Assembly (NCBI GenBank): GCA_008828725.1
Contig: MEHQ01000692.1
Coordinates: 1 to 64,000, forward strand
Reading direction: 5' to 3'
Source of the DNA: Saccharina japonica
Taxonomy: Eukaryota > Sar > Phaeophyceae > Laminariales > Laminariaceae
Length of the DNA: 64,000 nucleotides
In this document: positions 11,401 through 20,635 of the stretch, piece after piece
How the letters are laid out: every line of letters starts with the position of its first letter
Numbering within the stretch: position 1 is the first letter of the stretch
The notes under the pieces: model-generated
Database searches by the model: none
Seen by the model: the letters and a program-made list of their open reading frames with translations, nothing else
What the model was told of the DNA's origin: nothing
Made by a program: the position numbers and the translations under genes

Positions 11401-14400
11401 ACTCGTACCTGTACCCGTACCCGTACTCGTACTCGTACCCGTACCCATACCAGTTTCCGTAACCCGTCTCTGTACCCGTACCCGTACCCGCCTCCATGCC
11501 CATACCCGGCCACGTACCCGTGTCCGTACCTGCACCTGTACCTGTACCTATCCCCGTACCTGCTCCTGTACATGTACCCATCCCCGTACCTGCACCGGTA
11601 CCTGTACCCATCCCCGTACCGATACCTGTACCCGGCCCCTTTTTCTCGTACCCGTATATACCCATACCCATCTCGGTACTCGTCTCTGCACCCGTACCCA
11701 TACCCGCCTCCATGCCCATACCCGGCTTCCTTACCCGCTCCCGTCCAACATCACCGCCCCCATACCCGTACCCATTTACCCGTACCCGTACCCGTACCCG
11801 CCATCCCCTGTGCCGTTTCACGCCGGAGGAAACAGGTGATCCACTTCGCCGAGCAGCGCGCCGCGCCGGGTATCTCCAAAAAAGGATCGAGGGAGAAACG
11901 GTACACGGTAGACAAACAACACGGGGGGACGCACACATGCTCGTTCCCATATAGTCAAGAGTCCGGCTGGATATCCACGTCTGCCACCTGGGGACTATGG
12001 GGAGCAGTTTGCGAGACAGAAAGCGTTTGTGTGGTAGGGGGGGGGGGAGCCGTTTGGGTCTCCTACCAGTGACCTTAAGGCTCGCGTAGAACCCCTATTT
12101 TTCAATCTATTAATATATTTATAGAGTTGGGTTGGCGTCGGTTGGCCACGGACGCTGTAAAGCACGCCTCTCGCTGCGTGATGCTAGACAACCAGGGTGC
12201 CGTTTTTTTTTTTTTGGCGGTCACGCAAGGCTGGCGGTCAAGTATAGATCATTTGTCCGGGGTGGAGAACCTTTGCTCCGCACAAGGGGAATGTATCGTT
12301 TCACGCAGTGTGTATATGGTAAGGCACCCACGAGGCAGTTACATGAGTGCTCCCATTGCTGTCTCAAAGTGGCCACACCAGTAAATTAAATTAACTCATG
12401 AAGCTGTCATCCATATGCAAGTCCGCCTCACAAGCGGTTCTTAGTAGGATGCAGCTCACCCTTCATGCGACTCGCCAACACCTCACGGCGCTTCGCGCTT
12501 GGCGCTAGCAGTGTCTGCCTGGTTCGGTGAAAACCCAGGACGTGCTCCGTCCCGGCATTGTAGGGATAGCGAGGGTCTATGGTCATACGACTACGGCCAT
12601 GCAGAAATGAAGTACACCTCCCCCCGCCCTCCCCTGGTCGGTGAAATCCCGACAGCATACCGTCCCGGCATTCGTAGGGGATGCGAGGGTCTATGTCATA
12701 TAGACTACGGCCCATGCACGATCTGAGTACACCACCCCCCCGCTCCCTCGCTGCTCGTCTCGAAACGGGATGCGTGGTGTCAATGGGGTCAATGACTGAA
12801 GGCAAGCAACAAATGAGTCGCCCCCCCCCCCCTTCCCCATTCCCCTCACCCTCGAACGCCTTAAAATATTATGCAACGCCTTCCAGGGTTTACGGGTACG
12901 GCAACAGCGGCGGGGAGATCCCGGAGGGTTACATAGACGTTACGCTGCCGGGAAACCGCCAGCAGAAGATTTTGCACCCGGCCTACCCCGGCTCGGTGTA
13001 CCACACCACCAAGTGAGTCGCAAGCGTGCGGTCTACTGATACTCTACCCCCTCTCCTCTGGACGGAGATGTAAGGAGAGGAGCGTTTAGCCTTCGTGTTT
13101 TAGGTGTAAATGCTACCAGGTACCTATTTTTTCCGTCCACCGAGTGTTGTATGGTGCCGTTCTGTCCGTCCAATTACTGGAACAAAACTGCTTAAAATAG
13201 TTTTGCTTTGATGATTTTTGCTGGGGATATATACATGGTTGACGCCGAATTTTGACGAACACATATTGTTTTTGTGCTGAAATATTAACCTACTTGCGTG
13301 TATAGATGTGACGATTTCACTGGAGTGGTTCACGAAGAAAGTTCCTGGAATTTTCCTCTGTGTCGCTTGCCAAAAATGGAACGAAGTTACTGTTTTCCCT
13401 ATTCAGGGACCAATATAGGTGGAGTACCATTTTTTTTTGCAAAACGTTTCGTTATTATACAGAACTGTTCCTCAGGTTGCACTTCTTCATTTTTTCTCGC
13501 AAGAAATTTCCTGGAATTTTCCTCCATGTCGCTTGCCAAAAATGAAGCGCATCCATTGTTTTTCTATTCAGGGACCAACACCTCATACAGGATGTACATC
13601 CTACATGAGGTCATATAAAATCCGTAAGTACGCGCCATCGAAGTATTACACTCAGCTATTAATAGCAAAGATGAGTTTCGACGAAATCCTCGAGCTCACA
13701 GCTGTTGTTTGTTTTTTAATTTTTTTTAATTTATATACGTAGGTGGAATACGATTTGTTTTTTTGCAAAAACTTCCGGTATTTTGTATATACGTAGGTGG
13801 AATACGATTTGTTTTTTTGCAAAAACTTCCGTTATTGTACAGAACCTTTCCTCGGGTTTTCACTTTTCCCATTTTTTTTCGAGGAATAGAGCTCCCTCCC
13901 CGCGGGAGGAGTCTCGGAAAATGTCGGTGCACCCGAAATACGAAGTCAGAGCATCTGTTGATTGGTCTGCTATTCGGTCTTTGAAACGTCTGATATATGT
14001 ATAGTTATGTTTGTGAAATTTTCGCACTTTTCGCAACTTTTCTCTTCGTACGAGCACTTTTCGGCAAAACACTAAGTACCCCGACACAGCAAGCCCGCCC
14101 GGACACATTGGTCGAGGTTTGGGCTCGATCCGAGCTCTGTGGCTCGCGTGGCGGGCGCTCGAAGTTTTTTTTCCCGCGGGAGTGGATAAGCCGATTTCCC
14201 GGGCTTTCTGCATGAGGCCGTGTTTTGTACGTACGTGCCAGTAAATAATACCGTAATGTCCTGTTGTTTGCCCTGCTTTCACGGGCTGATCATGAGCACA
14301 CAGGAGAGCCCAGACACCGATAGACAACATAACATGTGCAGAGAGCACAACGTTACAACTCTGCCTAATAAACACCAGCAGGTAACACCGTGCGTGGGCG

Positions 14401-17400
14401 ACACACCCATCTGCGCTGTTCTGCTGTGGCTTAGCTGTGTCTATCGGAGCCTGCCCCGTAATCCACCATCTACCTTTCAGTTGTCCTGATGTGTGCGACT
14501 GACTCACGCTCACGCTAGCTAGCCGAAAATGTAATGGCCTCTTTAATCCAATATCATACGAGTAGGATCTTGGAGTATACTGAAGCTCACCCCAGAAATC
14601 TACGAGACATCAGACAACACGCAACGAACACAAACGAGGTCACAGCCCCGCCTAGAAGCACAAGCAGCAGCAGGCGTTCCTGTGGCAGGTTCGCCGGGTA
14701 CTGCTGTAGCTGTTAGTGGTTACTTCATCGGGGGCTTGCACATCCGTCATCAGCAATCACACCACACCTCTCTCTCTCTTGTGCGCTGCTGTCTGCTGCC
14801 TGCCTGTGCTTGCATGATGTATGTGTCGTGCGCCTGGCGCGAGTCGCGACAAATAATACTGTACCGGTATTTGGGCAAATCATTTTTGGTCATATAGTCA
14901 AATGGTCACCATGTCCGATTTTGAATGTGAAGGCTTGAGTTCGATCCTCATAGCGATGCATTTTTTTTTTGTTTTTTTTTGTATTATTGTGCGTATAATA
15001 TAACCCAGACCCCACATATATAAGACACAGACAGCAAACAAAAACCAAGTGGATTTTTTTACGTAGGCAGGTTTGGTCGAGAGTTTCAGCCCCTTCTTCG
15101 GTGCATCCTTTTCTACTTCTTCTGCAAATACTATCCCACCACTACTGTTGTACGAGAACTGCTGTGTCCCATATGTCACGCGTGCGTGCGTGCGTGTGCG
15201 GTATCCTGACCTTGAGCGCCACAACAATAAAATATTGACAAATTTTAATATAATACGTGTTTCTTAGTTTATTATTAATACAGATTTTGGCGGGATCCTT
15301 AACAAATCTCTAACGGTCGAGTCAATATTAATGGTTCCATCATATTTCCGAGTATGTTTTATCCCTCAAAAATGCAGGTACAGTTTTTTAAACGTCTGAT
15401 TTTATGTATAGTACTACGCAGATATTTCATAACGTCGTACTTATGTACTACCAGTATGCAATATGATACTATGCGTATGATACAATATCGCATGTTTTTG
15501 TATTAATAGTAGATTTTCGATTTGTCCTTGCGCCACTCCCCTAGGCACGTCCCGGAGGGGAACCTTGTATATATTATATATATATATATATATCTGATCT
15601 GGTGCACCGCGCCGTTCGGTTCCTCGTCATCGTGCCCACCCTGTATTTATTGTACCCTCGGGTGCCGACGACGCCATGATTAGGTGCTTGGACGCACTCC
15701 TGTTCCAGTTCTACGCCAAGAACGACGGCCTGAGGCTTACCGACCTCCACCAGGGTATCGTATGGGGGACGAACACGGACCAGACGGTTCGCGACGAGCG
15801 CCTGGTCAACCGGTTCGACTACGACAGCGACTACGGGACGGTGCTTAACCGGTACGTGCGCTTTTTTTTTTTTTTTTTTTTTAGTTTTTGTTTGTGTTTT
15901 GTACATATGTACCTTGTTAACTTGTGTGTTTACTGTTTAAGTAGTTTCTTTTCGTTTTTTGTGGTCGGTTTTTGTCAAGTCCGTGGCCGCGGAGAGCGTG
16001 ATGGGGGCCCGCTTTGCTTGTGCTTGCTTGCTAGCGCGCTTTGCTTGTGATTGCTTGCTTGGTGGACATATATGTGCCTGTTTTTTGTTTTTACCTATCT
16101 GGCGTTGTTGTGCGGGTGCGATCTCGAATTGCAGCTGTCCCACGCGCTCACCACAACCGGGTTTTTTAATCTCCTTGGGGGCGTTTGTTGGTCGCACCGC
16201 CGCCAGCGTTTTTTTTTTTTTTTTTTTTTCCTCCATCCCATTTATTATCTTCGCCCTTCCTTTCTCTCCTTCCTACTGTAGTCGTAACTCAGATCCGGGG
16301 TCACAAAGTAGGCTCTTCTCCCTCCTCCCCCACTACGGTTCTTGCCTTGCATTTTTATCGCGAGAAGATTTCAGCACTTTCTTCCCTCGTCGACTTGCGT
16401 CGGATTCCGCCTACCCACGCCACGAAGGCGCTCTCAGCAAATTGGTTCCTTTTTATTTTTTCAAACAAAGACAAAATCTCTCACCACGGTGGGATTCGAT
16501 CTTGGGTACCAATGATAGTAGTATTCGAAAGCTGACCACTACTCTACCGGGGCGTACCGGCATGCGTCTCTCTCGCTAAAATACCGGTACTATTTTGTTT
16601 TTGTGCACCCGAGCGTGAATGAAACACTTCGAGAAGTCCAAATACCCCCCCCACCACCGCTATCTCCCTTCCCTCCCTCCCTCCCTCCCTCTCCCCCCTT
16701 GTACAACTCCCCCCCTCTNNNNNNNNNNNNNNNNNNNNNNNNNNNNNNNNNNNNNNNNNNNNNNNNNNNNNNNNNNNNNNNNNNNNNNNNNNNNNNNNNN
16801 NNNNNNNNNNNNNNNNNNNNNNNNNNNNNNNNNNNNNNNNNNNNNNNNNNNNNNNNNNNNNNNNNNNNNNNNNNNNNNNNNNNNNNNNNNNNNNNNNNNN
16901 NNNNNNNNNNNNNNNNNNNNNNNNNNNNNNNNNNNNNNNNNNNNNNNNNNNNNNNNNNNNNNNNNNNNNNNNNNNNNNNNNNNNNNNNNNNNNNNNNNNN
17001 NNNNNNNNNNNNNNNNNNNNNNNNNNNNNNNNNNNNNNNNNNNNNNNNNNNNNNNNNNNNNNNNNNNNNNNNNNNNNTACCTCCAAGGAAACCACCCGAG
17101 CAGTACAGCCAAAGCATGGCCCGGCGAGGGGAACGGATGGGAAAAAAAGGTGGGGGGGAGGGGCAGATGGAGCGGACATTTTTGTTTTTGTTTCCCGAAG
17201 TGGTGTTTCAGTCACAACTGTCGAAGAATATAGTGAGGTATATTTTAATATACACCTGATATATTTTAAGCTCGTGTTGTTTTTTGTATATCTCGTAAAG
17301 TGCTGTCAAGAAGTTATAATGTGAAAAACACATATTTTGTTGCTTGTTGCTGTTTGTCTTGTGTTGTTGTACGAGTATCTCCAAAAGTGTCGATTATTTT

Positions 17401-19290
17401 TTGAAGACAAAAGGCGTACCAGGGGTAATCTCATATATATACGAAGTATATACGTAAAGGCGCGTGTTTTGGTGTGTGCTAGTTTTTTTTTTCATTTCAA
17501 CTTTTTTTCCCCGTGTGTACTCGTACATATTTTTTGTGCATCTCGTGAACCCCGCGTGAACTGTCAGTCAATTGTCAGTGCATGATGCCGTGTTTTGTGT
17601 GTGTGTGTTATGTTTTTTGTTTTTCATTCCATTTTTTTTTTTTTTTTTTTCGAAATGCCAATTTTGCTGTTGCCCGCGCAGGTGGCGGAGACCCACCGAG
17701 TGCGAGATCTGGCCCAGATGATCGCGGACAAGACCGGCACCGGCATCGATTTCATCTCCAACCCTAGAAACGAGGCCGCCGAGAACGAGCTGGAAGTAAG
17801 GAATGACAAGTTCGGCAACCTGGGGGTCGACTTCAAGAGCCTCGATGCTAACCTCTTGGAAGAGGTGAGTTTTTGTGTTCGCGGGTATGTTTTTCTATGC
17901 ATGTTTGCATTTTTGCATTTTTGCATGTTTGCATGTTTGTATATATGTTTGTTACTTTTGTCCTTAATTTAATATGTTATTAAAAAAATCCATTTTTTGT
18001 GAAACTGAAAGTTGATGTGAGTGCAGGGGCACACCCTGTCTCACATACGATTTTTTTAATCCTGGCCCAAAGTGAGTTAGCACTGTTTGTATTAATAGTT
18101 TGATCTCTGTTTCTCTGTGGTTTTTACATTTTCTCCTCCGTCTACGTGTGTATATATTTGTTTCCGCCTCTTGAGCTTTGCCCTCAATAAATAGTTTAAT
18201 GTCCCATGCTTCGCCTAGTGCCACATGATATAATACCAAATACCTGGTACGATATTATATGTACGTGCTATTTCCCACAAGAAGTACTTTCGTTTGCGGG
18301 GTTCATAATTTGATGATTGCAAGTTCGTTATGGCTGTGAGGTCGTCTCAAGACAAATTGGTAGATCCTCATCTTTTCTTTCAGCCCCGTGGATATCAAGT
18401 ACACCCCATGTGAAACTGTGAAAACCCGACATGCTCCGTCCCAGCATCGTAGGGGTGCGAGGGTCTATGGCCATACCACTACGGCCATGCATAAAAATGA
18501 AGTACCCCCCCCCCCCCCTGCCCCCTATAAATACATATATTTATAGGTTGGGTTGGCGTCGGTTGGCAACGACGCTGTAAAACACGCCACTCGCTGCGTG
18601 AGCTAGACAACCAGGGTGCCGTTTTTTTTTTTTTTTTTTGGCGGTCACCAAAGCTGGCGGTCGAGTAGATCATTTGTGCGGGGTGGAGAACCTTTGCTCC
18701 GCACAAGGGGAATGGTCGTATCACGTAGTGTTAATATGGTAAGGCATCCGCGAGGCAGTTACATAGTAAAACCCATTGCTGTCTCCGGAAGTGGCCACAC
18801 CAGAAATTAAATTAACTCATTGAAGCTGTCGTCCATATGCAAGTCCGCCTCAGAGGCGGTTCTTAGCAGGATGCAGCTCACCCTCCATGCGACTCGCCCA
18901 ATACCTCACGGCGCTTCGCGCTTGGTGCAAGCAATGTCTGCCTGGTTGGTGAAAACCCAGCGTGCTCCGTCCCGGCATTGTAGGGATGCGAGGGTCTATG
19001 GTCATATGACTACGGCCGTGCACGACATGAGTACCCCCCCCCCCTGCTTGTGCACCCCCTCCCCCTCCACCCCCCGCACTCCTTCTATATAACGTCCGAA
19101 CCCAACGCGTTTATATGAAAAAAAGGTTAAGGACATCGCGCAGAAGTACCGGAGCAGGGCGGACCTGGAGCTCGTCTACCCTACGTCCTTCTGGAATAAA
19201 AACCGCGTCAAAGCGGCGGAGGACGGAGAAGTAAACGGAGCGCAGGAGGCGACACGGCTTTTCGTCGACGTCAAAACCGGCGCGCAATGA
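2093..19290 (+). CDS. SQD1: UDP-sulfoquinovose synthase, plastid (nine exons; exon order disturbed in this scaffold)
   Basis: SQD1 converts UDP-glucose plus sulfite to UDP-sulfoquinovose, the donor for the thylakoid sulfolipid SQDG, in the plastid stroma. Nine exons (311, 103, 105, 161, 126, 168, 157, 183 and 165 bases, the last with TGA) join in compatible phases into 492 residues, against about 477 in Arabidopsis SQD1. Visible signs are GGDGFCGW at 87-94 (NAD site), VDNLSRRRID from about 110, HFAEQRAAPYS from about 176, LGTMG with catalytic-type Thr225, SVYHTTK with Tyr265 and Lys269 (YxxxK of short-chain dehydrogenase-like epimerases), DLHQGIVWG, and MTVYGTGGQTRGF at about 336-348. The start at 2093 has a strong Kozak context (CACCATGG). 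Exon 7 lies physically before exon 6 and exons 4-5 are present twice, so the locus as drawn could not give this mRNA. I infer an assembly fault. The family assignment itself is secure. Confidence 0.95.
2557..3514 (+). repeat. Intron-1 repeat, first copy
   Basis: This block of about 960 bases recurs at 3590-4540 with only scattered differences. The last 75 bases before the N at 3589 repeat its tail once more. The duplicated sequence shows no coding signature in either copy. The single N next to the second copy suggests two overlapping contig ends that were joined without merging. Confidence 0.85.
3590..4540 (+). repeat. Intron-1 repeat, second copy
   Basis: Begins directly after the N at 3589 at the same point where the copy at 2557 begins, and runs to the same GAGTAAATACCTGGTAGCAT end. 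It lies wholly within SQD1 intron 1, so the reading frame is unaffected whether the duplication is real or artefactual. Confidence 0.85.
5228..5325. mobile_element. Small palindromic MITE (TTAACCCTT family)
   Basis: The ends are inverted (TTAACCCTTATAGGACTG ... CAGTTCTAAAAGGGTTAA) and the centre contains GTCCCGTTTTGGGGACAA, also palindromic. Related copies are at 25696-25790, 27160-27390 (tandem), 43922-44013 and 48018-48101. Confidence 0.75.
5350..5525. mobile_element. Two tandem MITEs of the CATAGTAAATAGGA family
   Basis: Two units of about 85 bases, with an N at 5432 between them, are bounded by TAGTAAATAGGACC and its inverse TCCTATTTACTATG. Inside, ATAGGTTTTTGTGTA is conserved. At least seven further copies occur in the window. 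Confidence 0.75.
5722..5824 (+). CDS. SQD1: SQD1 exon 2
   Basis: Completes Gly104 and codes residues 105-138 (HDVIMVDNLSRRRID ... TPIQSPQTRVK), the segment binding the NAD ribose in SQD1 homologues. The acceptor is GGCAG|GCAC. The exon must end at GTCAAG|GCGAGC, a GC donor. Only this end gives the family spacing RVK-TWQDLTG, equal in length to RIS-RWKSLTG of the plant enzyme. Confidence 0.9.
6613..6717 (+). CDS. SQD1: SQD1 exon 3
   Basis: Thirty-five codons, phase 0 at both ends (AAACAG|ACG ... ACG|GTGAGC), coding residues 139-173, TWQDLTGREIKYMNID through KDYKPDT. This corresponds to the RWKSLTGKSIELYVGD region of plant SQD1. Confidence 0.93.
6885..7045. mobile_element. Probable MITE remnant with CCGAAATATAAGCA arms
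   Basis: Contains TCCCGAAATATAAGCAC and an inverted TTATATTTCGGCACAAGAGG about 40 bases on. The same arms form a compact palindrome at 58655-58735. Confidence 0.5.
7440..7980. repeat. CCCGTA hexamer minisatellite (copy 1)
   Basis: About 540 bases of (CCCGTA)n with CCCATA, CCTGTA and CTCGTA variants, ending about 25 bases before the exon-4 acceptor. Translation of all six frames gives long Pro-Val-Tyr or Gly-Thr strings that should not be read as genes. Confidence 0.92.
8006..8166 (+). CDS. SQD1: SQD1 exon 4 (intact copy)
   Basis: Codes residues 174-226 plus two bases of Gly227. It includes HFAEQRAAPYS, DNNTGGTHNMLVAI and CHLGTMG, whose Thr225 corresponds to the catalytic Thr of Arabidopsis SQD1. 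The acceptor is AACAG|GTG and the donor ATGGG|GTGAGA. The second copy at 11836 has damaged sequence. Confidence 0.94.
8297..8800 (+). mobile_element. Poly(C)-tailed repeat 'A', near full length (copy 1)
   Basis: This unclassified repeat of about 500 bases starts GGTTGGGTTGGCGTCGGTTG and has an internal T-run. It then reads CACAAGGGGAGTGATCGTAT, TCCGCCTTACAAGCGGTTCT and ATGCGAGGGTCTATGGTCAT, and ends GACATGAGTACACCCCCC. Other copies share the right end and are shortened from the left, as expected of target-primed reverse transcription. Confidence 0.7.
8884..8992 (+). mobile_element. LINE 3'-end fragment with poly(C) tail
   Basis: Reads CCGTCTCGAAAGGGATGCGT to GGCAAGCAACAAATGGGTAC and then a C-rich run. 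It matches the terminal sequence of the LINE at 29.3-32.0 kb. Confidence 0.7.
9041..9166 (+). CDS. SQD1: SQD1 exon 5 (copy 1)
   Basis: Completes Gly227 and codes residues 228-268 plus two bases of Lys269. It carries VYGYGNSGGEIPEGYIDVTL and SVYHTTK, the YxxxK pair (Tyr265, Lys269) that is catalytic in the SDR-like epimerase fold. The acceptor is TTCCAG|G and the donor CCAA|GTGAGT. The copy at 12887-13012 is identical in protein. Confidence 0.95.
9730..9860. repeat. Dispersed repeat (ATGAGTTTCGACGAAATCC family)
   Basis: Runs from the palindrome CCTCATACAGGATGTACATC to GAAATCCTCGAGCTCACAG. It is present again at 13583-13710 and, inverted, at 21090-21225. The reading frame MSFDEILELT is conserved among copies but very short. 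Confidence 0.65.
9890..10000. repeat. Tandem duplication of a 52-base unit
   Basis: The unit TATATACGTAGGTGGAATAC ... CAAAAACTTCCG occurs twice in a row. The same doubling is present in the second large copy at about 13733-13840. Confidence 0.75.
10150..10447. mobile_element. Inverted-repeat element with CGAAACACGGCCTCATGC arms
   Basis: A left arm of about 55 bases (CGAAACACGGCCTCATGCTG ... CCACTCCCGCGGGA) is repeated inverted at 10393-10447. In the other large copy only the right arm (14175-14225) remains. The interior is about 180 bases with no coding sequence. Confidence 0.75.
10617..10773 (+). CDS. SQD1: SQD1 exon 7 (out of place in the scaffold)
   Basis: Completes Arg325 and codes residues 326-377: FLMQAALDIPMTVYG, TGGQTRGFIHVSDTAKCLE and NGPVEIFNQ. 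These match AALNRF...GHPLTVYGKGGQTRG of plant SQD1. The acceptor is CCCCAG|A and the donor CAACCAG|GTAAGA. Its phase joins only to exon 6 (15684-15851), which lies 4.9 kb downstream in the scaffold, and to exon 8. The bases on its left (CTCTACAACTCCCTCCCTCC) resemble those just before the N gap at 16719. Confidence 0.93.
11264..11815. repeat. CCCGTA hexamer minisatellite (copy 2)
   Basis: Same array as at 7440-7980, nearly unchanged up to about 11,720 and then with scattered indels. Confidence 0.9.
11836..12000 (+). pseudogene. Damaged second copy of SQD1 exon 4
   Basis: Starts intact (VIHFAEQRAAP) after AACAG but then carries several one-base insertions: APGISKKGS in place of APYSQKGS, and DKQHGGTHTC in place of DNNTGGTHN. 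It has also lost the GTGAGA donor (GGGGAGCAG instead). This is either low-quality sequence of the same exon or a decayed duplicate. The abundance of homopolymer-type indels favours sequencing error. Confidence 0.8.
12128..12740 (+). mobile_element. Poly(C)-tailed repeat 'A' (copy 2 of the 8297 element)
   Basis: The same insertion as at 8297, carried along in the duplicated block, with many indels. It is followed at 12740-12835 by the same LINE 3' fragment and C-run. Confidence 0.75.
12887..13012 (+). CDS. Second copy of SQD1 exon 5
   Basis: Identical in protein to 9041-9166, with the same TTCCAG acceptor and GTGAGT donor. If the duplication were real, transcripts could carry exon 5 twice (126 bases, in frame). 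I consider it an unmerged duplicate contig. Confidence 0.85.
14306..15683. other. SQD1 intron sequence, no gene seen
   Basis: Open frames here are short and unlike any family. The interval holds a T-rich patch at 14,960-14,990, the microsatellite GCGTGCGTGCGTGTGCG at about 15,181 and a TA run at 15,570-15,592. Confidence 0.5.
15684..15851 (+). CDS. SQD1: SQD1 exon 6
   Basis: Completes Lys269 and codes residues 270-324 plus two bases of Arg325: CLDALLFQFYAKNDGLRL, TDLHQGIVWGTNTDQT and RFDYDSDYGTVLNR. The last corresponds to RLDYDAVFGTALNR in plants. The acceptor is GATTAG|G and the donor AACCG|GTACGT. A run of 18 T follows the donor. Confidence 0.95.
16233..16565 (-). mobile_element. tRNA-derived SINE, full length
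   Basis: Read on the minus strand it starts with a tRNA-like head (CCCCGGTAGAGTAGTGGTCA, then the B-box-like GATCGAATCCCACC). It continues into a unique body (GACGAGGGAAGAAAGTGCTG, GACCCCGGATCTGAGTTACG) and ends in AAATGGGATGGAGG plus an A-run, seen as T at 16209-16232. Related SINEs with different heads lie at 43563 and 50812. Confidence 0.8.
16719..17077. other. 359-base assembly gap (N)
   Basis: This run of unknown bases lies between SQD1 exon 6 and exon 8, exactly where exon 7 belongs. The left flank is CCCTTGTACAACTCCCCCCC, like the polypyrimidine stretch upstream of the displaced exon 7. Confidence 0.95.
17682..17864 (+). CDS. SQD1: SQD1 exon 8
   Basis: Sixty-one codons, phase 0 at both ends (CGCGCAG|GTG ... 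GAAGAG|GTGAGT), residues 378-438: VAETHRVRDLAQMIADKTGT, FISNPRNEAAENELEVRNDK and FGNLGVDFKSLDANLLEE. These correspond to the [37 protein letters not shown] part of plant SQD1. Confidence 0.94.
18385..18525 (+). mobile_element. Poly(C)-tailed repeat 'A', 5'-shortened copy
   Basis: Only the right end is present (GTGAAAACCCGACATGCTCC to AAAATGAAGTAC plus about 14 C). It is followed at once by another, longer copy starting at about 18546. Confidence 0.7.
18546..19055 (+). mobile_element. Poly(C)-tailed repeat 'A', near full length
   Basis: The best-preserved copy in the window. It runs from GGTTGGGTTGGCGTCGGTTG through an internal T-run and GTGCGGGGTGGAGAACCTTT to GACATGAGTAC plus about 13 C, and lies in SQD1 intron 8. 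Confidence 0.75.
19126..19290 (+). CDS. SQD1: SQD1 exon 9 (last)
   Basis: Fifty-four codons plus TGA, residues 439-492: VKDIAQKYRSRADLELVYPT, then SFWNKNRVKAAEDG and a short tail ending VDVKTGAQ. It parallels the [20 protein letters not shown] end of plant SQD1. The acceptor AAAAAAAG|GTT has a purine-rich context, which is unusual, but the phase and homology fit. Confidence 0.92.
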   Translation, partial: VKDIAQKYRSRADLELVYPTSFWNKNRVKAAEDGEVNGAQEATRLFVDVKTGAQ

Positions 19291-20635
19291 AAAGAAAATA
19301 TCACTGGGAACGTTGGTGGACTCGTACCCGTAGCTATAACGCCGACAAAAACGGGAGAAAATGGCAGGGGGGGGGAGGGAAGGGGAGGGGGTGCTCTACG
19401 TATATAGCACGGAGGCGTGTTTTCTCGTTGTTTTTTTCCCTCCCTTTTTTTTCTTTTTCTTTTCCGTTTTTTGGCGTTTTTTTTGTGCTCTTTTTTTTCC
19501 CCTCCCCTTTGAAACGTGATGTGCTTGTTTTACGGCAGTATGCACGGCAAAGCAGCACGCGCAACTGCTCGTAGTCTTGTGGAGCGAGGCGAGAGGGCGC
19601 TGCTCTTCGGGATGCACACGCTCTCTCGGCATCGAGTTGATTTTCCTCGTCATCATACACATAGAGCTAGCTAGCCGCATGCCATTCGGGCACGTGTGTG
19701 TATGTCCACGGGGGGAGGGAAGACCCTAATAAGCGGGGGGGCGTCTCGCCTCCAGGAGCGACTTAAGCCAAGACATAAGCCAAGAGAGGGAGGGAGGGAG
19801 AAAGGAAGGCGAGGAGGGGAAGGGAGTGCTTGAAGATCAGGCGTATACTGGGGGGGGGGCGGGGCTGCTGCCTGCAATCTAGAAAGTTAGGGGTCGCGGC
19901 GCGCACCACAGCACCCCGCGAGGGGACAAGGGCCGTCCTTGTACACGGCCTTGGGGTGTCGTCTCCCGCTGTGAGTTGTCCTTTTATGTTTTTTTGCTTA
20001 GCTCTCTCTATGCGTCACGAGTCTGGTCTTGCACGAGACGACAGCGGGGACTAGGGGGGCTACGAGCGATAGACCGATCTACATACGTACGATTACGAGT
20101 ACTTTGGTACAGTAGTAGTACTACTGCTGCTGTGCTTTACGGGCACATGTCTCTAGTCTAGACTACAAACTACAAAGCAGCCAAGGCGCCCCTTATCGAA
20201 CAGCAAAGCAGTACAGCAGAAGAAGCTGCAGAATACACGCATGAGCCGCTGTTCAGATTGTTGCCTTTGTGGCGGCTGTTGTGTCCTGTATTCGTGCGCC
20301 GGGCCTGTAGTAAACAGCTACGAGTAGCAGGGGAAATCCAGCAGATCTACTTGTGACAGCTACGAACAACGAGTACTGCTTTGCTGTGTTCTGTCTTTCA
20401 TCGTGTATGCGTCTGTGTTTGATGTTTGTGATTCCGGCTTGCACAGCATCCCGAAGGGGAACCTTGTAATACTTACAAAACAAACTCCACACTCGTTTGG
20501 TCTGGTCGATGGTATTTGCCCGGTTACTTGCCCGGTGGCTGCGTTGTGCCTTTTGTTTGCTTCTTATGCATATAAAATATGTATATACAAATGGAAACTG
20601 TCCAACTAAATGATAACTAAAAAAAGTATTTTGAG
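19291..20635. other. 3' region of SQD1 and intergenic DNA
   Basis: No supported gene. The first few hundred bases are probably the 3' untranslated region. G-rich and T-rich low-complexity patches (19,365-19,505) and purine-rich patches (19,780-19,830) follow. Open frames lack coding composition. Confidence 0.5.

Larger units (their letters stand above)
10802..14305 (+). repeat. 3.5-kb duplicated block, copy 2
   Basis: Begins directly after the single N at 10801 and parallels 6978-10523. Between about 11,730 and 12,850 it differs by many one-base insertions and deletions, while 12,850-14,130 is nearly identical. Such uneven divergence looks like an uncorrected or second-haplotype contig and not like an ageing duplicate gene. 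Confidence 0.9.

Noticed and set aside
16544-17259. Frames of about 200 codons across the N gap
   Set aside because: The N run has no stops by default, so these frames carry no information.
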